The notes under the pieces: model-generated | The model's database searches: none | Seen by the model: only the letters and a program-made list of their open reading frames with translations | What the model was told of the DNA's origin: nothing | In this document: positions 6,529 to 7,715 of the stretch, piece by piece | How the letters are laid out: every line of letters begins with the position of its first letter | Position numbering within the stretch: position 1 is the first letter of the stretch | Translations under genes and position numbers: made by a program | Source of the DNA: Candidatus Heimdallarchaeota archaeon | Lineage (GTDB): Archaea; Asgardarchaeota; Heimdallarchaeia; JABLTI01 | NCBI GenBank assembly: GCA_023128635.1 | Contig: JAGMDP010000123.1 | Span: 1-7,715 of the forward strand | Length of the DNA stretch: 7,715 nucleotides | Direction of reading: 5' to 3'

Positions 6529-7479
6529 ATGAAATTAAAAAAAGCTTCTTCAATTACAAAATCTATATTAGCAGAAGTTGGGAAAATTATTGTCGGTAAA
6601 GAAGAAGTACTTGAACGAGTTTTAATTGGAATTTTAGCAAAAGGCAATCTTTTACTTGAAGATGTTCCTGGATTAGCAAAAACTATGATGATCAAAGCTT
6701 TTGCTCAAGTAATGAAATGTGATTTTACTCGAGTTCAATGTACACCTGATTTATTACCGGCAGATGTTACAGGATCGACTATTTATAATCAAAAAGAATT
6801 AGAATTTTCTTTTAGAAAAGGACCTGTTTTCACAAATCTACTATTAGTGGATGAAATCAATCGTGCATCACCAAAAACGCAATCCGCATTATTAGAAGCA
6901 ATGCAAGAACAGCATGTTACTGTTGATGGGGTAACATATCCTTTGCCACAACCATTCCATGTACTCGCTACACAAAACCCCATTGAATTTGAAGGAACAT
7001 TTCCTTTACCTGAAGCTCAACTTGATAGATTCATTATGCGAATAGGTGTAGGTTATCCTGACAAAGGTGATGAAATAGAAATTCTCAATCGTCGAATAAC
7101 TCGGAAGCGAGAAGAATTCGAACTTGAGTCTATAACTGATGAAGGTGAAATTCTCGAAATTCAGCAGGTTGTTGAAGAAATACACATTGATGATAGAATT
7201 AAGGAATACATCGTGGAAATCGTTCAACGAACAAGGGACAACGATCGAATCGAAGTTGGAGCGAGCCCACGAGGAAGTTTAGCTTTGCTTCATCTAGCAC
7301 GTGCTAGTGCAGTTATAAATGGAAGAGATTTCGCAAATCCTGATGATGTTAAAAAAGTGGTTATACCTGCTCTCAGTCACCGTATTATACTTAGTACTGG
7401 TAGTTGGTTGACAGGCATAAATCCCGCAGATGTTTTAGCCAGAGAATTGACACGAATTAAAGCACCTCGTCTTGATTAA
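6529..7479 (+). CDS. MoxR-family AAA+ ATPase
   Basis: This 316-residue protein has the normal MoxR length and motifs. Seen: the modified Walker A EDVPGLAKT at 44-52 (Lys51 for phosphate), Walker B LLLVDEINRA at 104-113 with Asp108 and Glu109, sensor 1 TQNP at 148-151, the probable arginine finger Arg167 in LPEAQLDRF, and sensor 2 Arg248 in GASPRGS. The C-terminal lid domain runs from about 185 to the end. MoxR proteins form hexameric ATPases thought to act as chaperones that activate or assemble partner proteins, often with von Willebrand factor A domains. The clients differ between lineages and cannot be read from this sequence. The next gene on the same strand, 51 bp on, encodes a membrane protein that suits the usual DUF58 partner, so the two probably form an operon that continues past the window. 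Confidence 0.95.
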   Translation: MKLKKASSITKSILAEVGKIIVGKEEVLERVLIGILAKGNLLLEDVPGLAKTMMIKAFAQVMKCDFTRVQCTPDLLPADVTGSTIYNQKELEFSFRKGPVFTNLLLVDEINRASPKTQSALLEAMQEQHVTVDGVTYPLPQPFHVLATQNPIEFEGTFPLPEAQLDRFIMRIGVGYPDKGDEIEILNRRITRKREEFELESITDEGEILEIQQVVEEIHIDDRIKEYIVEIVQRTRDNDRIEVGASPRGSLALLHLARASAVINGRDFANPDDVKKVVIPALSHRIILSTGSWLTGINPADVLARELTRIKAPRLD

Positions 7480-7530
7480 GAAGTGGAAAGATCAACTTGA
7501 AAGAAAACGCAATCACTGAGGAGTAAATGA

Positions 7531-7715
7531 ATGTTCTCGCCAAAAATCAGGTGGACACTGGCATTATTTTTCACAATTCTTCTACTTGGTATTGGATTTC
7601 AGGAATGGGTTTTTCTTATCTCTTTAATTCCATTAATTATCTTAGCAATTTTTTATTTCTTCACAACACCCCCAGAAAAACTTGGTTTGGAAATAATTCG
7701 AGAGTTAGATCAAAA
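7531..7715 (+). CDS. Putative DUF58-family membrane protein, 3'-truncated by the window edge
   Basis: Only the first 61 codons are present. They encode two close hydrophobic segments (about residues 8-23 and 26-44) with a basic N terminus, then the start of a soluble part with IIRELDQ. Two N-terminal membrane helices, a cytosolic start and a position directly after moxR are the usual pattern of DUF58 proteins, which carry a von Willebrand factor A-like domain further on; that domain is outside the window, so the family is inferred. The start is set by the strong GAGGAG at 7518-7523, 7 bases before the ATG. An out-of-frame ATG at 7527 is too close to that site and does not give the membrane protein. 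The gene is probably co-transcribed with moxR. Confidence 0.65.
   Translation, partial: MFSPKIRWTLALFFTILLLGIGFQEWVFLISLIPLIILAIFYFFTTPPEKLGLEIIRELDQ

Overview
The window looks like ordinary housekeeping chromosome from an AT-rich archaeon (about two thirds A+T by eye). The archaeal signs are a Sec61-beta type translocon subunit, an SMC whose C-terminal switch region is of the archaeal/eukaryotic type (SLR where many bacterial SMCs have a histidine), GGAG-type ribosome binding sites, and pyrimidine or T-rich tracts after genes instead of obvious hairpin terminators. A stand-alone Roadblock/LC7 protein fits lineages rich in such proteins, the Asgard archaea above all. That placement is an inference and is not proved here. 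I see no mobile element, CRISPR array, tRNA or rRNA.

Layout, left to right. Positions 2-733 hold the end of a predicted nucleotidyltransferase whose start lies outside the window. Positions 861-1223 encode a small Roadblock/LC7 protein followed by a pyrimidine-rich terminator. A 251-bp gap (1224-1474) carries an unusual concentration of symmetric and repeated elements. After it come smc (1475-5110, GTG start) and scpA (5179-6081), 68 bp apart on the same strand. The gene for Sec61-beta (6149-6340) lies on the minus strand, convergent with scpA and divergent from a MoxR-family AAA+ ATPase gene (6529-7479). The window ends inside a membrane protein gene (from 7531) whose start and position suit a DUF58 protein.

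Functionally there are three units. smc and scpA encode the ATPase and kleisin of the SMC-ScpAB condensin, which organises and segregates the chromosome; scpB is not next to them. Sec61-beta is a small subunit of the SecYE-beta protein-conducting channel. MoxR with the putative DUF58 protein forms a widespread AAA+ chaperone/membrane partner pair. The nucleotidyltransferase and Roadblock genes appear to be separate transcription units.

No clearly new multi-gene system is visible. The most interesting non-coding signal is the cluster of a perfect 14-bp palindrome, a 9-bp inverted repeat and two pairs of direct repeats in front of smc, which could be an operator region or a chromosomal protein-binding site.
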